64,000 bases of DNA from assembly GCA_963784895.1 (NCBI GenBank), contig CAWATM010000011.1, positions 62,001 to 126,000 on the forward strand, read 5' to 3'. The stretch is from Gaiellasilicea sp963784895 (GTDB lineage: Bacteria > Actinomycetota > Thermoleophilia > Gaiellales > Gaiellaceae). Under the pieces are notes generated by a model that did no database searches, was not told where the DNA came from, and saw only the letters and a list, made by a program, of their open reading frames with translations. Below are positions 1-7,392 of the stretch, piece after piece (within the stretch, counting starts at the first letter, position 1; each line of letters begins with the position of its first letter). The translations under genes and the position numbers were made by a program.

Positions 1-214
1 CGACCTGCTCGCCCGCGTGCGTGAGCGTGACGCCACGGTAGGGCGCGTGCTCGGCGAGCCCGAGCGCGGCGAGCTTCTTCACCATCGCGCTCGCCGAGGC
101 CGCCGAGACCTGCTGCCGCTCCGCGAGCGCGGAGGTGGAGACGCGCTCGGCCTCGGTGCCGAGCTTGTAGATCTCCTTCAGGTAGTCCTGGATCGCGTTG
201 CTCAGGTCGACCAT
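1..214 (-). CDS. DtxR/MntR-type metal-dependent repressor, 3' part cut off
   Basis: Only the first 71 codons lie in the window. They encode MVDLSNAIQDYLKEIYKLG followed by a winged helix-turn-helix (STSALAERQQVSAASASAMV, then KKLAALGLAEH). This order is typical of the DtxR/IdeR/MntR family, which represses metal-uptake or redox genes when Fe2+ or Mn2+ is bound. The metal-binding and dimerisation region is outside the window, so the metal cannot be named. A TAGACT box 9 nt before the ATG suggests a leaderless transcript. The gene is divergent from mqnD across 37 bp. Confidence 0.8.
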   Translation of the reverse strand, partial: MVDLSNAIQDYLKEIYKLGTEAERVSTSALAERQQVSAASASAMVKKLAALGLAEHAPYRGVTLTHAGEQV

Positions 215-223
215 CGCCGGGTC

Positions 224-229
224 AGTCTA
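224..229 (-). promoter_or_regulatory. -10 box of the DtxR-type gene
   Basis: TAGACT lies 9 nt before the ATG at 214, with no Shine-Dalgarno between. It would give a leaderless or near-leaderless mRNA. Confidence 0.5.
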
Positions 230-238
230 GGCCGGTGC

Positions 239-244
239 TAGCCT
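239..244 (+). promoter_or_regulatory. -10 box of mqnD
   Basis: TAGCCT lies 7 nt before the ATG at 252. It is back-to-back with the DtxR-gene box 10 bp away. Confidence 0.5.
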
Positions 245-251
245 CGGCCGG

Positions 252-1073
252 ATGCTGATCAAGCTTGGACACAGCCCGGATCCAGACGACGCATTCATGT
301 TCTGGGCGATCGCCGCCGGCGCGATCGACACGCGCGGATTCCGCTTCGAGCAGGTGCTGCAGGACATCCAGACACTGAACGAATGGGCGCTGGAGGGACG
401 GCTCGAGGTGACCGCGACGTCGTTGCACGCGTACCCGTTCGTGCAGGATCGTTACGCGCTGCTCCCGCATGGCGCCAGCATCGGCTCCGGCTACGGGCCG
501 GTCCTGGTTGCGCGCGAGCCGCTCAGCTTCGACCAGCTTCGCTTCGCCGAGATCGTCGTCCCCGGGCGGATGACGACGGCCTTCCTGACGTTGCGGCTGG
601 CGCTCGGCGAGTTCGCGCACCGCGAGCTCCCGTTCGACCGGATCCTCGACGAGGTCTCCTCCGGCCGCGCCGACGCCGGCCTCGTGATCCACGAGGGCCA
701 GCTGACCTACGAGGAGGCGGGGCTGCACAAGGTGCTCGACCTCGGCGAGTGGTGGCTGCTCGAGACAGGGCTGCCGCTGCCGCTGGGCGTCAACCTCGTT
801 CGCCGCGACCTCGGTGAGCGGATCCCCGAGCTCTCGGCGGTGCTGCTGGACTCGATCCAGGCCGGCCTCGCGAACCGCCGCGACGCGATGCGCTACGCGA
901 TGCGGTTCGGCCGCGGCATCGACCCGGCGACGAACGAGCGCTTCGTCGACATGTACGTGAACGAGCTCACGTGCGACTACGGCGACGAGGGCAGACGGGC
1001 GGTCGAGGAGCTGCTCCGCCGCGGCGAGGCGATCGGCGCGTTTCCGGAGCCCGTGCGGCTCGACTACGTCTAG
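252..1073 (+). CDS. mqnD: 1,4-dihydroxy-6-naphthoate synthase (MqnD)
   Basis: 273 aa, the usual length. MqnD cleaves cyclic dehypoxanthinyl futalosine to 1,4-dihydroxy-6-naphthoate, the last dedicated futalosine-pathway step before prenylation and decarboxylation. The N-terminus LGHSPDPDDAFMFWA matches the family SPCPND-FxF signature in variant form, and HGASIGSGYGPVLV is the conserved ligand loop. The fold is a two-lobed periplasmic-binding-protein type without a signal peptide, so it is cytosolic. It stands alone here, 57 kb from mqnA and mqnC. The DtxR-type regulator is divergent, but a regulatory link is only inference. Confidence 0.92.
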   Translation: MLIKLGHSPDPDDAFMFWAIAAGAIDTRGFRFEQVLQDIQTLNEWALEGRLEVTATSLHAYPFVQDRYALLPHGASIGSGYGPVLVAREPLSFDQLRFAEIVVPGRMTTAFLTLRLALGEFAHRELPFDRILDEVSSGRADAGLVIHEGQLTYEEAGLHKVLDLGEWWLLETGLPLPLGVNLVRRDLGERIPELSAVLLDSIQAGLANRRDAMRYAMRFGRGIDPATNERFVDMYVNELTCDYGDEGRRAVEELLRRGEAIGAFPEPVRLDYV

Positions 1074-1108
1074 CGCGTCCCGGCGTCAGCCGCGCGCCGG
1101 AAACGCGC

Positions 1109-1114
1109 TAGCGT
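1109..1114 (+). promoter_or_regulatory. -10 box of the thiolase gene
   Basis: TAGCGT lies 6 nt before the GTG at 1121, and no Shine-Dalgarno is present. The inferred mRNA is leaderless. Confidence 0.5.
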
Positions 1115-1120
1115 GCGGGC

Positions 1121-2278
1121 GTGCCGAAGGCGGTCATTCTCTCGGCAGTGCGGACGCCTGTGGGCCGCTACGGCGGCGCCCTGGCGGGAGTGCGTCCCGA
1201 CGACCTCGCTGCGATTGCGGTCGCGGCCGCCGTCGAGCGCGCGGGCGTCGATCCTTCCGAGATCGAAGACGTCTACCTCGGCTGCGCGAACCAGGCCGGC
1301 GAGGACAACCGCGACGTGGCCCGGATGGCGGCCCTGCTCGCAGGGCTGCCCGAGTCGGTCGCCGGGGTGACGGTGAACCGGCTCTGCGCCTCCGGGCTCT
1401 CGGCCGTCGTCGGCGCCTGCCACGCCATCGCCGCAGGTGACGGCGACCTCTTCGTCGCGGGCGGGGTCGAGTCGATGAGCCGGGCGCCGCTCGTGACGGC
1501 GAAGCCGGACGCAGCCTTTCCCCGCGGCGACCGCACCATGTACGACACGACGCTCGGCTGGCGTTTCCCGAACCCAGCGCTCGCAGCACGCTTCCCGCTC
1601 GAGTCGATGGGCGAGACCGGCGAGAACGTGGCCGAGCGATGGCAGGTCTCGCGTGAGGACCAGGACGCGTTCGCGCTCCGCTCGCAGCGCCGTTGGGCGG
1701 AGACCGACTTCGCCGACGAGCTCGTGCCGGTGGGCGAGCTGATCCGTGACGAGCAGCCGCGGCCGGACACGAGCGCCGAGAAGCTTGCGACCCTGAAGCC
1801 GGCGTTCCGCCAGGGCGGCACGGTCACGGCCGGCAACTCGAGCGGGCTCAACGACGGCGCGGCGGCGCTCGTGATCGCCTCCGAGGAAAAGGCGCGCGCG
1901 CTCGGCGCTGAGCCACTCGGCGCCTTCGTCGCGAGCGCGGTGGCCGGGGTCGACCCGCGCGTGATGGGCATCGGACCCGTCCCGGCCGTCCGCAAGCTGC
2001 TCGGCCGCGCCGCCATCGGCGTTGCCGAGCTCGACCTCGTCGAATTGAACGAGGCGTTCGCCTCGCAGAGCCTCGCGGTCGTCCGCGAACTCGGGCTCGA
2101 CGAGGGGAAGGTGAACGTCAACGGCGGCGCGATCGCGATCGGTCATCCGCTCGGGATGAGCGGCGCCCGTCTCGTCGTCACGCTCCTGCACGAGCTCCGC
2201 CGCCGCGGCGGCCGCTACGGCGTCGCGACGATGTGCGTCGGCGTCGGCCAGGGCCAGGCCGCCCTGTTCGAGCGGTGA
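1121..2278 (+). CDS. Thiolase (acetyl-CoA acetyltransferase / 3-ketoacyl-CoA thiolase)
   Basis: 385 aa, full length. It makes or cleaves 3-ketoacyl-CoA. The nucleophilic Cys is C89 in NRLCASGLSAV. The C-terminal half has the general-base His in NGGAIAIGHPLGMSGAR and the second active Cys in MCVGVGQGQA. The GTG start begins MPKAVILSAVRTPVGRYGG, a typical thiolase N-terminus. Its stop overlaps the next start (GTGA). Synthetic versus degradative use cannot be decided; the aldehyde dehydrogenase downstream and the hydratases at 18.6-20.3 kb favour catabolism. Confidence 0.93.
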   Translation: MPKAVILSAVRTPVGRYGGALAGVRPDDLAAIAVAAAVERAGVDPSEIEDVYLGCANQAGEDNRDVARMAALLAGLPESVAGVTVNRLCASGLSAVVGACHAIAAGDGDLFVAGGVESMSRAPLVTAKPDAAFPRGDRTMYDTTLGWRFPNPALAARFPLESMGETGENVAERWQVSREDQDAFALRSQRRWAETDFADELVPVGELIRDEQPRPDTSAEKLATLKPAFRQGGTVTAGNSSGLNDGAAALVIASEEKARALGAEPLGAFVASAVAGVDPRVMGIGPVPAVRKLLGRAAIGVAELDLVELNEAFASQSLAVVRELGLDEGKVNVNGGAIAIGHPLGMSGARLVVTLLHELRRRGGRYGVATMCVGVGQGQAALFER

Positions 2279-2721
2279 GCACCCGCACCAAGATCCTCGC
2301 CGCCGTGGCCCTGCTCGGTGTCCTCGTCGTCCTCCTGGCCCGCGGCGGGGAGCAGAGCGCCCAGCTGCAGGCGCTCGAGGACGATCGGATGGCGACGTAC
2401 GTGCCGCCCGGCGGGACGCTCGTCGAAACGGATTCGCAGGGCGAGGGAACGTCGCTGGGGAAGCCGGTGCTCGCCCGGTACACGCGCATGTTCGAGCTGC
2501 CGCCCGGCACCGCGGAGGAGGCCCTCAGCCACGCGCGCGCGGCCGCCCTCGCCGCTGGCTGGGCGCAAGTTGCCTCCGAGGCCGGTGTCTTCGCGGCCGA
2601 CAAGACGCTGGCGACGGGCGGCGGCCATCTCGGCATCACCGTCTTCCGCGACGCGCGGATCCTGCCGAAAGACGTGCGGCCGCCGGCGCTCCAGGTCAAC
2701 CTCCGCCATCGCGGCGAATAG
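2275..2721 (+). CDS. Membrane-anchored hypothetical protein
   Basis: 148 aa from a GTG that overlaps the thiolase stop (GTGA), so it is probably translationally coupled. After STRTKI comes one membrane helix (AAVALLGVLVVLLA), then a soluble domain of about 120 residues outside the membrane with no family I recognise. The domain alternates strand-like stretches (YTRMFELPPGT) with an Ala-rich helix (EEALSHARAAALAAGWAQV). It has no Cys and no obvious catalytic motif. An in-frame upstream start at 2233 would overlap the thiolase further and is less likely. Confidence 0.6.
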   Translation: MSTRTKILAAVALLGVLVVLLARGGEQSAQLQALEDDRMATYVPPGGTLVETDSQGEGTSLGKPVLARYTRMFELPPGTAEEALSHARAAALAAGWAQVASEAGVFAADKTLATGGGHLGITVFRDARILPKDVRPPALQVNLRHRGE

Positions 2722-2730
2722 CCGCCGCGC

Positions 2731-2736
2731 TATCGT
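2731..2736 (+). promoter_or_regulatory. -10 box of the aldehyde dehydrogenase gene
   Basis: TATCGT lies 6 nt before the GTG at 2743. Confidence 0.5.
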
Positions 2737-2742
2737 CCTGCC

Positions 2743-4200
2743 GTGGCCGTCGCGACGAAGGAGTACGGACTCTTCATCAACGGCGAGACCGTCGAGGGCT
2801 CCTCGTCCCGCGACCTCGTCGAGCCCGCCTCCGGCGCGGCGCTGGGCACGGCGCAGCTCGCCGGCGAGGCCGAGATCGACCGCGCGGTCGAGGCGGCCCG
2901 GGCCGCGCTCGACGGCGACTGGGGCAAGACGCCGGCCAACGAGCGCTCACGCCTCCTGCACGCACTCGCCGATGCGATCAAGGCGAACCGGAGCGAGCTC
3001 TCGGAGCTGGAGGCGCGCAATGTCGGCAAGGCGATCTCCTCGACCAAGGCCGAGCTCTTCGGCGCCGTCGAGAACTTCCGCTACTTCGCCTCCGCGCTCG
3101 GCTCGATCGGCGGCCGCTCGAACCCGATCGGCGGCTCGCTCCTCTCCTACACGCTGAAGGAGCCGGTCGGAGTCGCCGGCCAGATCGTGCCCTGGAACTA
3201 CCCGCTGCTGATGACGACGTGGAAGCTCGCGCCCGCGCTCGCCGCCGGCTGCGCCGTCGTGCTCAAGCCCGACCCGCAGACGCCGGTGACCGCGCTGCGG
3301 CTCGCGGAGCTCGCGGCCGAAGTCGGCTTCCCGGCCGGCGCGATCAACATCGTCACCGGCGACGGTCCGACTACCGGCGCCTATCTCGTCAAGCATCCGG
3401 GCGTCGACAAGGTGGCCTTCACCGGCTCGACGAAGACGGGCGGCGAGATCATGCGGCTCTGCTCGGAGCCGATCAAGCGCCTGACGCTCGAGCTCGGCGG
3501 CAAGAGCCCGAACCTCGTCTTCGCCGACGCCGACCTCGACTCGGCGATCCCGAGCGCGGTCTGGTCGATCTACTACTCCGCGGGTCAGAGCTGCGAGGCG
3601 CGCTCCCGCGTCCTCGTCGAGCAAAGGATCTACGACGACTTCGTCGGCGCGTTCACGGAGAAGGCCGGGCAGCTGAAGGTGGGCGACCCGCTCGACGCGG
3701 AGACGCAGATGGGCTCGCTGATCTCGCAGGCCCACCAGGAGCGTGTGCACTCGTTCGTCGAGGGCGCGCGCGAAGACGGCGGCGAGGTCGTGCTCGGCGG
3801 CGAGCCGGGCGAGCACGCGTTCTACCCGGCCACGGTCGTCGCCGGCGTCGAGAGCTCGTCGACGATCGCGCAGGAGGAGGTCTTCGGCCCGGTCGTCACG
3901 ATCATCCCGTTCGAGGACGAGCAGGATGCGATCCGGATCGCGAACGACGTCCGCTACGGCTTGATGGCGTCCGTCTGGACGGGGGATCCCGCCCGCGGAC
4001 ACAGGCTCGCAGCGCGGATCAAAGCCGGCACGGTCGGCATCAACATGCCGTACACCGCCTTCCCCGGGTTGCCCTTCGGCGGGTACAAGCAGTCCGGCTT
4101 CGGCCGCGAGCTCGGGATCGAAGCGCTCGACCTCTACCTCGAGACGAAGAGCGTGACCGTCAACACCGGCTCTCGTCCGATCAACCCCTTCGGGCTCTAG
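2743..4200 (+). CDS. NAD(P)+-dependent aldehyde dehydrogenase
   Basis: 485 aa, normal length. It oxidises an aldehyde to the acid. Visible landmarks are the Rossmann entry IVPWNYPL, GFTGSTKTG (here as AFTGSTKTGGEIM), the general-base Glu of LTLELGGKSPN near residue 250, and the catalytic Cys of AGQSCEARSR near 284. EEVFGPVVTI and NMPYTAFPGLPFGGYKQSG are also family motifs. It resembles the betaine/gamma-aminobutyraldehyde group, but the substrate cannot be assigned. The MFS gene follows after 8 bp and may be co-transcribed. Confidence 0.92.
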   Translation: MAVATKEYGLFINGETVEGSSSRDLVEPASGAALGTAQLAGEAEIDRAVEAARAALDGDWGKTPANERSRLLHALADAIKANRSELSELEARNVGKAISSTKAELFGAVENFRYFASALGSIGGRSNPIGGSLLSYTLKEPVGVAGQIVPWNYPLLMTTWKLAPALAAGCAVVLKPDPQTPVTALRLAELAAEVGFPAGAINIVTGDGPTTGAYLVKHPGVDKVAFTGSTKTGGEIMRLCSEPIKRLTLELGGKSPNLVFADADLDSAIPSAVWSIYYSAGQSCEARSRVLVEQRIYDDFVGAFTEKAGQLKVGDPLDAETQMGSLISQAHQERVHSFVEGAREDGGEVVLGGEPGEHAFYPATVVAGVESSSTIAQEEVFGPVVTIIPFEDEQDAIRIANDVRYGLMASVWTGDPARGHRLAARIKAGTVGINMPYTAFPGLPFGGYKQSGFGRELGIEALDLYLETKSVTVNTGSRPINPFGL

Positions 4201-4208
4201 ACCGCGCG

Positions 4209-5345
4209 GTGCGCTATCGCTGGGCGGTGCTGGCGGCGGGCACCGTCGCGCAGGCGTCGTTCTCGACCGTCTCGTTCGCGGTCGCCGTCCTCGCGCCGGC
4301 GCTGCGCGAGGAGTACGGGCTGACGCTGACCGAGGTCGGCGTCGTGCTCGCCGCCGAGTGGATCGGGCTCACGTTCGCGCTCCTGCCGTGGGGTTTCGCG
4401 GTCGACCGCTTCGGCGAGCGCTGGACGCTCGCCGTCGGGCTCGCGCTCTGCGCGGTCTTTCTCGCCGCAGCCGCATACGCGCCGAGCTTCGGCTGGCTCG
4501 TGCTCTTCCTCGGCCTCGCCGGGATCGCCGGCGGCAGCGTCCAGTCGGGCAGCGGTAGGGCGGTGATGCGCTGGTTCTCGGCCGGGGAGCGTGGGCTCGC
4601 GCTCGGCGTCCGGCAAACCGCCGTGCCGGTAGGCGGCGCGATCGCGGCGCTCGTGCTGCCGCTGCTCGAGACGCCGCGCGCCGGGCTCCTCTTCGTCGCC
4701 GGCTTCGTGCTCGCGGGGGCGCTCGCCGGTGCGCTCGTGCTCCGGGCGGGCACCGAGGAGCACCTGGAGCCGACCGACGTCGAGCTGACGCTGCGCGACC
4801 GGCGGCTCTGGCTCGCGTGCTGGGGCAGCGGCCTCTATCTCGTCGCCCAGGTGGCGATGATGGGCTTCGTCGTGCTCTTCCTCCACGACGAGCACGGCTT
4901 CTCGACCGGTCAAGCGGCGGCAGTGTTCGCGGTCGGCCAGGCGCTCGCGGCGGCGCTGCGGATCGGCGTCGGTCACTGGTCGGACGTGCTCGGCACGCGG
5001 GTGCGGCCGCTGCGGCTGATCGGCGTCGCGGTCGCGGTCACGGTCGGGGCCGTCGCAGTGCTCGCCGGCGCTCCCGCATGGCTTCTCGTCCCGGTGCTGG
5101 TGCTCGCGACCGGGATGTCGATGGCGTGGAACGGGCTCTCGTACACGATCGCCGCCGAGCTCGGCGGCCGCCGCAGCGGCGCCGCGATCGGGTTCCAGCA
5201 GACCGTGCTCTCGGCGATCGGCGTGGCGGCGCCGATCGCGTTCGCGGCGGTGGTGTCCGGGGCGTCCTGGGGAATCGCGTTTGCGCTCGCCGCGCTCTTC
5301 CCGCTCGCGGGCGCGTGGTTGCTCGGGCCGCTTGCGACGCGCTAG
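4209..5345 (+). CDS. Major facilitator superfamily transporter
   Basis: 378 aa with about 12 hydrophobic helices in two halves. The cytoplasmic loop between helices 2 and 3 carries GFAVDRFGERWTLAVG, matching the MFS G-x3-D-R-x-G-R/E-R signature. A matching loop in the second half reads GHWSDVLGTRVRP. The GTG start (VRYRWAVLAAG) follows the aldehyde dehydrogenase stop by 8 bp. The open frame runs far upstream but only overlaps that gene. Substrate unknown. Genomic coupling suggests import or export of a metabolite of the thiolase/aldehyde dehydrogenase pathway, which is inference. Confidence 0.85.
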   Translation: MRYRWAVLAAGTVAQASFSTVSFAVAVLAPALREEYGLTLTEVGVVLAAEWIGLTFALLPWGFAVDRFGERWTLAVGLALCAVFLAAAAYAPSFGWLVLFLGLAGIAGGSVQSGSGRAVMRWFSAGERGLALGVRQTAVPVGGAIAALVLPLLETPRAGLLFVAGFVLAGALAGALVLRAGTEEHLEPTDVELTLRDRRLWLACWGSGLYLVAQVAMMGFVVLFLHDEHGFSTGQAAAVFAVGQALAAALRIGVGHWSDVLGTRVRPLRLIGVAVAVTVGAVAVLAGAPAWLLVPVLVLATGMSMAWNGLSYTIAAELGGRRSGAAIGFQQTVLSAIGVAAPIAFAAVVSGASWGIAFALAALFPLAGAWLLGPLATR

Positions 5346-5363
5346 ATCGGGTACGCGTCCCGC

Positions 5364-5966
5364 ATGCGCATCTACCCAGAACAGACCGGCCCACGGATCG
5401 ACCTGATGGCGCGCGATCTCGCCGTGGCACTCGCGCTCGTCCTCTTCGCGCTGATCGCGATCGAGGTGCACGACGCCGTCGACAAGCTCGCGGTGCTCGG
5501 CGAGGGGGTCGAGTCGGCCGGCAGCGGCATCAGCGGCGGCTTCGAGGCTGCAGCCGACGCGGTCGACGGCACGCCGTTGATCGGCGGCGAGCTCGGCGAC
5601 GCGCTCCGTGGTGCAGGCGAGGGGTCGGGCGGCGAGGTCCAGGATCTCGGGCGCGGCGGCGCCGGGGCCGCGCACGACCTCGCCAACCTGCTCGGCATCC
5701 TCTTCTTCGCCCTGCCCGCGGCGCTGCTCCTGCTCTGGACGCTGCCGCCGCGGATCCGGCAGGTGCGGCGGCTGAACGCGGCGGCGAAGGTGCTCGGGGA
5801 GCTCTCGTCCGAGCGGCGGCGGCTCCTGGCGATGCGGGCGGCATTCGGGCTGCCGTACGGCGAGCTGCTGCGGTTCACGAAGGATCCCCTCGGCGACCTC
5901 GAGGCGGAGCGCTACGACGCGCTCGTCGCCGCCGAGCTGGAACAGGCCGGGCTGCGACCGCGATAG
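5364..5966 (+). CDS. Two-helix membrane protein of unknown function
   Basis: 200 aa. A short polar N-terminus (MRIYPEQTGPRIDLMARD) is followed by helix 1 (LAVALALVLFALIAIEV). An external Gly/Ala-rich loop of about 75 residues comes next, then helix 2 (LLGILFFALPAALLLLW). The cytoplasmic tail is basic and contains LPYGELLRFTKDPLGDL. I recognise no family. It is probably in the same direction and unit as the MFS gene 18 bp upstream. Confidence 0.65.
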   Translation: MRIYPEQTGPRIDLMARDLAVALALVLFALIAIEVHDAVDKLAVLGEGVESAGSGISGGFEAAADAVDGTPLIGGELGDALRGAGEGSGGEVQDLGRGGAGAAHDLANLLGILFFALPAALLLLWTLPPRIRQVRRLNAAAKVLGELSSERRRLLAMRAAFGLPYGELLRFTKDPLGDLEAERYDALVAAELEQAGLRPR

Positions 5967-5969
5967 CGT
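5964..5969 (+). promoter_or_regulatory. -10 box of the M20 amidohydrolase gene
   Basis: TAGCGT lies 7 nt before the ATG at 5977 and overlaps the preceding stop codon. Confidence 0.45.
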
Positions 5970-5976
5970 CTGCCGC

Positions 5977-6969
5977 ATGCGGATCCTCGAGCGCCTCGAC
6001 GAACTCGCCGCCCTCGGCGACCGGATCGGCTACTCCCCGGAGGAGGACGCAGCGCACGAGCTCGCGACCGGCTGGTTCCGCGAGGCGGGACTCGAGGTCG
6101 AGGTCGACGCGGCCGGGAACCTGATCGGGCGGATCTCCGGCGGCGCGCGCGAGGTCTGGACCGGCTCCCACCTCGACACGGTCCCCGGCGCGGGGCGGTT
6201 CGACGGGACGCTCGGCGTCGTCGCGGGGCTCGAGGCGGTCGAGCGACTGGGGTTGCCGGGTCTCGGCGTGGTCGTGTTCCGCGACGAGGAGCGCGGCTGC
6301 GCCGGCAGCCGGGGCTGCACCGCGCGGCCGGACGCCTACGTCGAGCTGCACATCGAGCAGGGGCCGACGCTCCTTCGCGCCGACGCGCCCCTCGGGGTCG
6401 TCACCGCGATCGTCGGCTACGCCCGCGGCCGGCGCACCTTCGCGGGGACGCCCGGACACGCCGGTACGACGCCGATGGACGTGCGCGACGACGCGCTCGT
6501 CGCCGCGGCCGAGTTCGTGCTGCGCGCACGGGACGTGGCTCAGGGGATCGACGGCGCCGTCGCAACCGTCGGCCAGGTGACGGTGGAGCCGGGCGGCACG
6601 AATGTGATTCCGGGCCGTGTCGTCGTCTCCGTCGACGCGCGCGCGCCGGACGCGGAGCGGCTCGACCGGCTCGCGGCCGCGCTCGAGATCGAGGAGCCGA
6701 TCTGCACCGAGCCGTCGCCGATGTCGGAGGAGATCCGTGCTGCTCTACGGGCCGAGGTGGAGGCGCTCGGGCTCCCGGTGCTCGAGCTGGCCTCCGGCGC
6801 CGGCCACGACGCGGGCATCCTCGCGACCGCCGGCGTCCCGGCCGGGATGCTGTTCGTCCGCAGCCTCAACGGCGGCGTCAGTCACAATCCGGCCGAGTTG
6901 AGCTCTCCTGAGGACATCGCACTCGCGCTCGAGGCGCTCACCGGAACGCTGAGGCGGCTGGTGGCGTGA
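5977..6969 (+). CDS. Compact M20-family zinc amidohydrolase (allantoate amidohydrolase / N-carbamoyl-amino-acid hydrolase type)
   Basis: 330 aa against about 410 in the family. Metal and catalytic residues are all present: GSHLDTVPGAG (His, Asp), FDGTLGVVAG (Asp), FRDEERGCAGSRG (Glu-Glu), ELHIEQGPTL (His) and SGAGHDAGIL (His). GYARGRRTFAGTPGHAGTTPMD opens the dimerisation domain. The missing ~65 residues normally lie between the Glu-Glu motif and ELHIEQG. The break is clean, so this looks like a compact subfamily rather than damage. Allantoate would fit the purine locus 4-12 kb away, but other carbamoyl-amino acids are equally possible. Confidence 0.82.
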   Translation: MRILERLDELAALGDRIGYSPEEDAAHELATGWFREAGLEVEVDAAGNLIGRISGGAREVWTGSHLDTVPGAGRFDGTLGVVAGLEAVERLGLPGLGVVVFRDEERGCAGSRGCTARPDAYVELHIEQGPTLLRADAPLGVVTAIVGYARGRRTFAGTPGHAGTTPMDVRDDALVAAAEFVLRARDVAQGIDGAVATVGQVTVEPGGTNVIPGRVVVSVDARAPDAERLDRLAAALEIEEPICTEPSPMSEEIRAALRAEVEALGLPVLELASGAGHDAGILATAGVPAGMLFVRSLNGGVSHNPAELSSPEDIALALEALTGTLRRLVA

Positions 6970-7313
6970 AGGCCGTCGTCGTCAAGCCGGGCGAGGGCCA
7001 CCGCGTCGGCAACGTCGAGTTTCTCGCGCGCAGTGCCGACACACCCCGGTTCAACCTCGCCGTGATCGAGATCCAGCCGCATCGCGGCGGCCCGCCCGAG
7101 CACGCGCACACGGCCGAGGACGACGCGTTCTACATCCTCGAGGGTGAACTCACGTTCGGCGTCGAGGGCGAGGAGGTCGTCGCCGGCCCGGGGACGTTCG
7201 TCCTCGTCCCGCCCGGCCTGCAGCACACGTTCCGGAACGACGGCGACGCGCTCGTCCGGATGGTGAACGTCCACGCGCCGGCCGGCTTCGACCTCCGGCT
7301 CGAACAGGACTGA
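6966..7313 (+). CDS. Single-domain cupin
   Basis: 115 aa from a GTG overlapping the M20 stop (GTGA), so translation is probably coupled. Cupin motif 1 is visible as PHRGGPPEHAHTAEDDAFYILEG with metal-ligand His residues and Glu. Motif 2 is PGTFVLVPPGLQHTF with the last His. Small cupins act as sugar or amino-acid binding proteins, isomerases or dioxygenases. Ureidoglycine aminohydrolase is also a cupin, but of double length, so I do not assign it. Coupling to the amidohydrolase suggests a shared substrate. Confidence 0.8.
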   Translation: MKAVVVKPGEGHRVGNVEFLARSADTPRFNLAVIEIQPHRGGPPEHAHTAEDDAFYILEGELTFGVEGEEVVAGPGTFVLVPPGLQHTFRNDGDALVRMVNVHAPAGFDLRLEQD

Positions 7314-7327
7314 AGGCTGCTTTCGAA

Positions 7328-7347
7328 CGTCGTCCTCGCGGACGACG
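7328..7347 (+). terminator. Hairpin after the cupin gene
   Basis: CGTCGTCC and GGACGACG form a perfect 8-bp stem with a 4-nt loop (TCGC), 15 bp after the cupin stop. There is no T-run, as is common for high-GC Actinobacteria. Confidence 0.5.
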
Positions 7348-7380
7348 CAAGATCGTCCCCGCAGCCGAGGGCGCGCCGCC

Positions 7381-7386
7381 TACGCT
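7381..7386 (+). promoter_or_regulatory. -10 box of the cyclase gene
   Basis: TACGCT lies 6 nt before the GTG at 7393. Confidence 0.45.
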
Positions 7387-7392
7387 CCATGC

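Noticed and set aside
4197..5978. Long minus-strand open frame (593 codons) opposite the MFS and membrane-protein genes
   Set aside because: It is Arg/Glu/Asp-rich shadow sequence of high-GC genes without any domain, while the plus strand has clear proteins.
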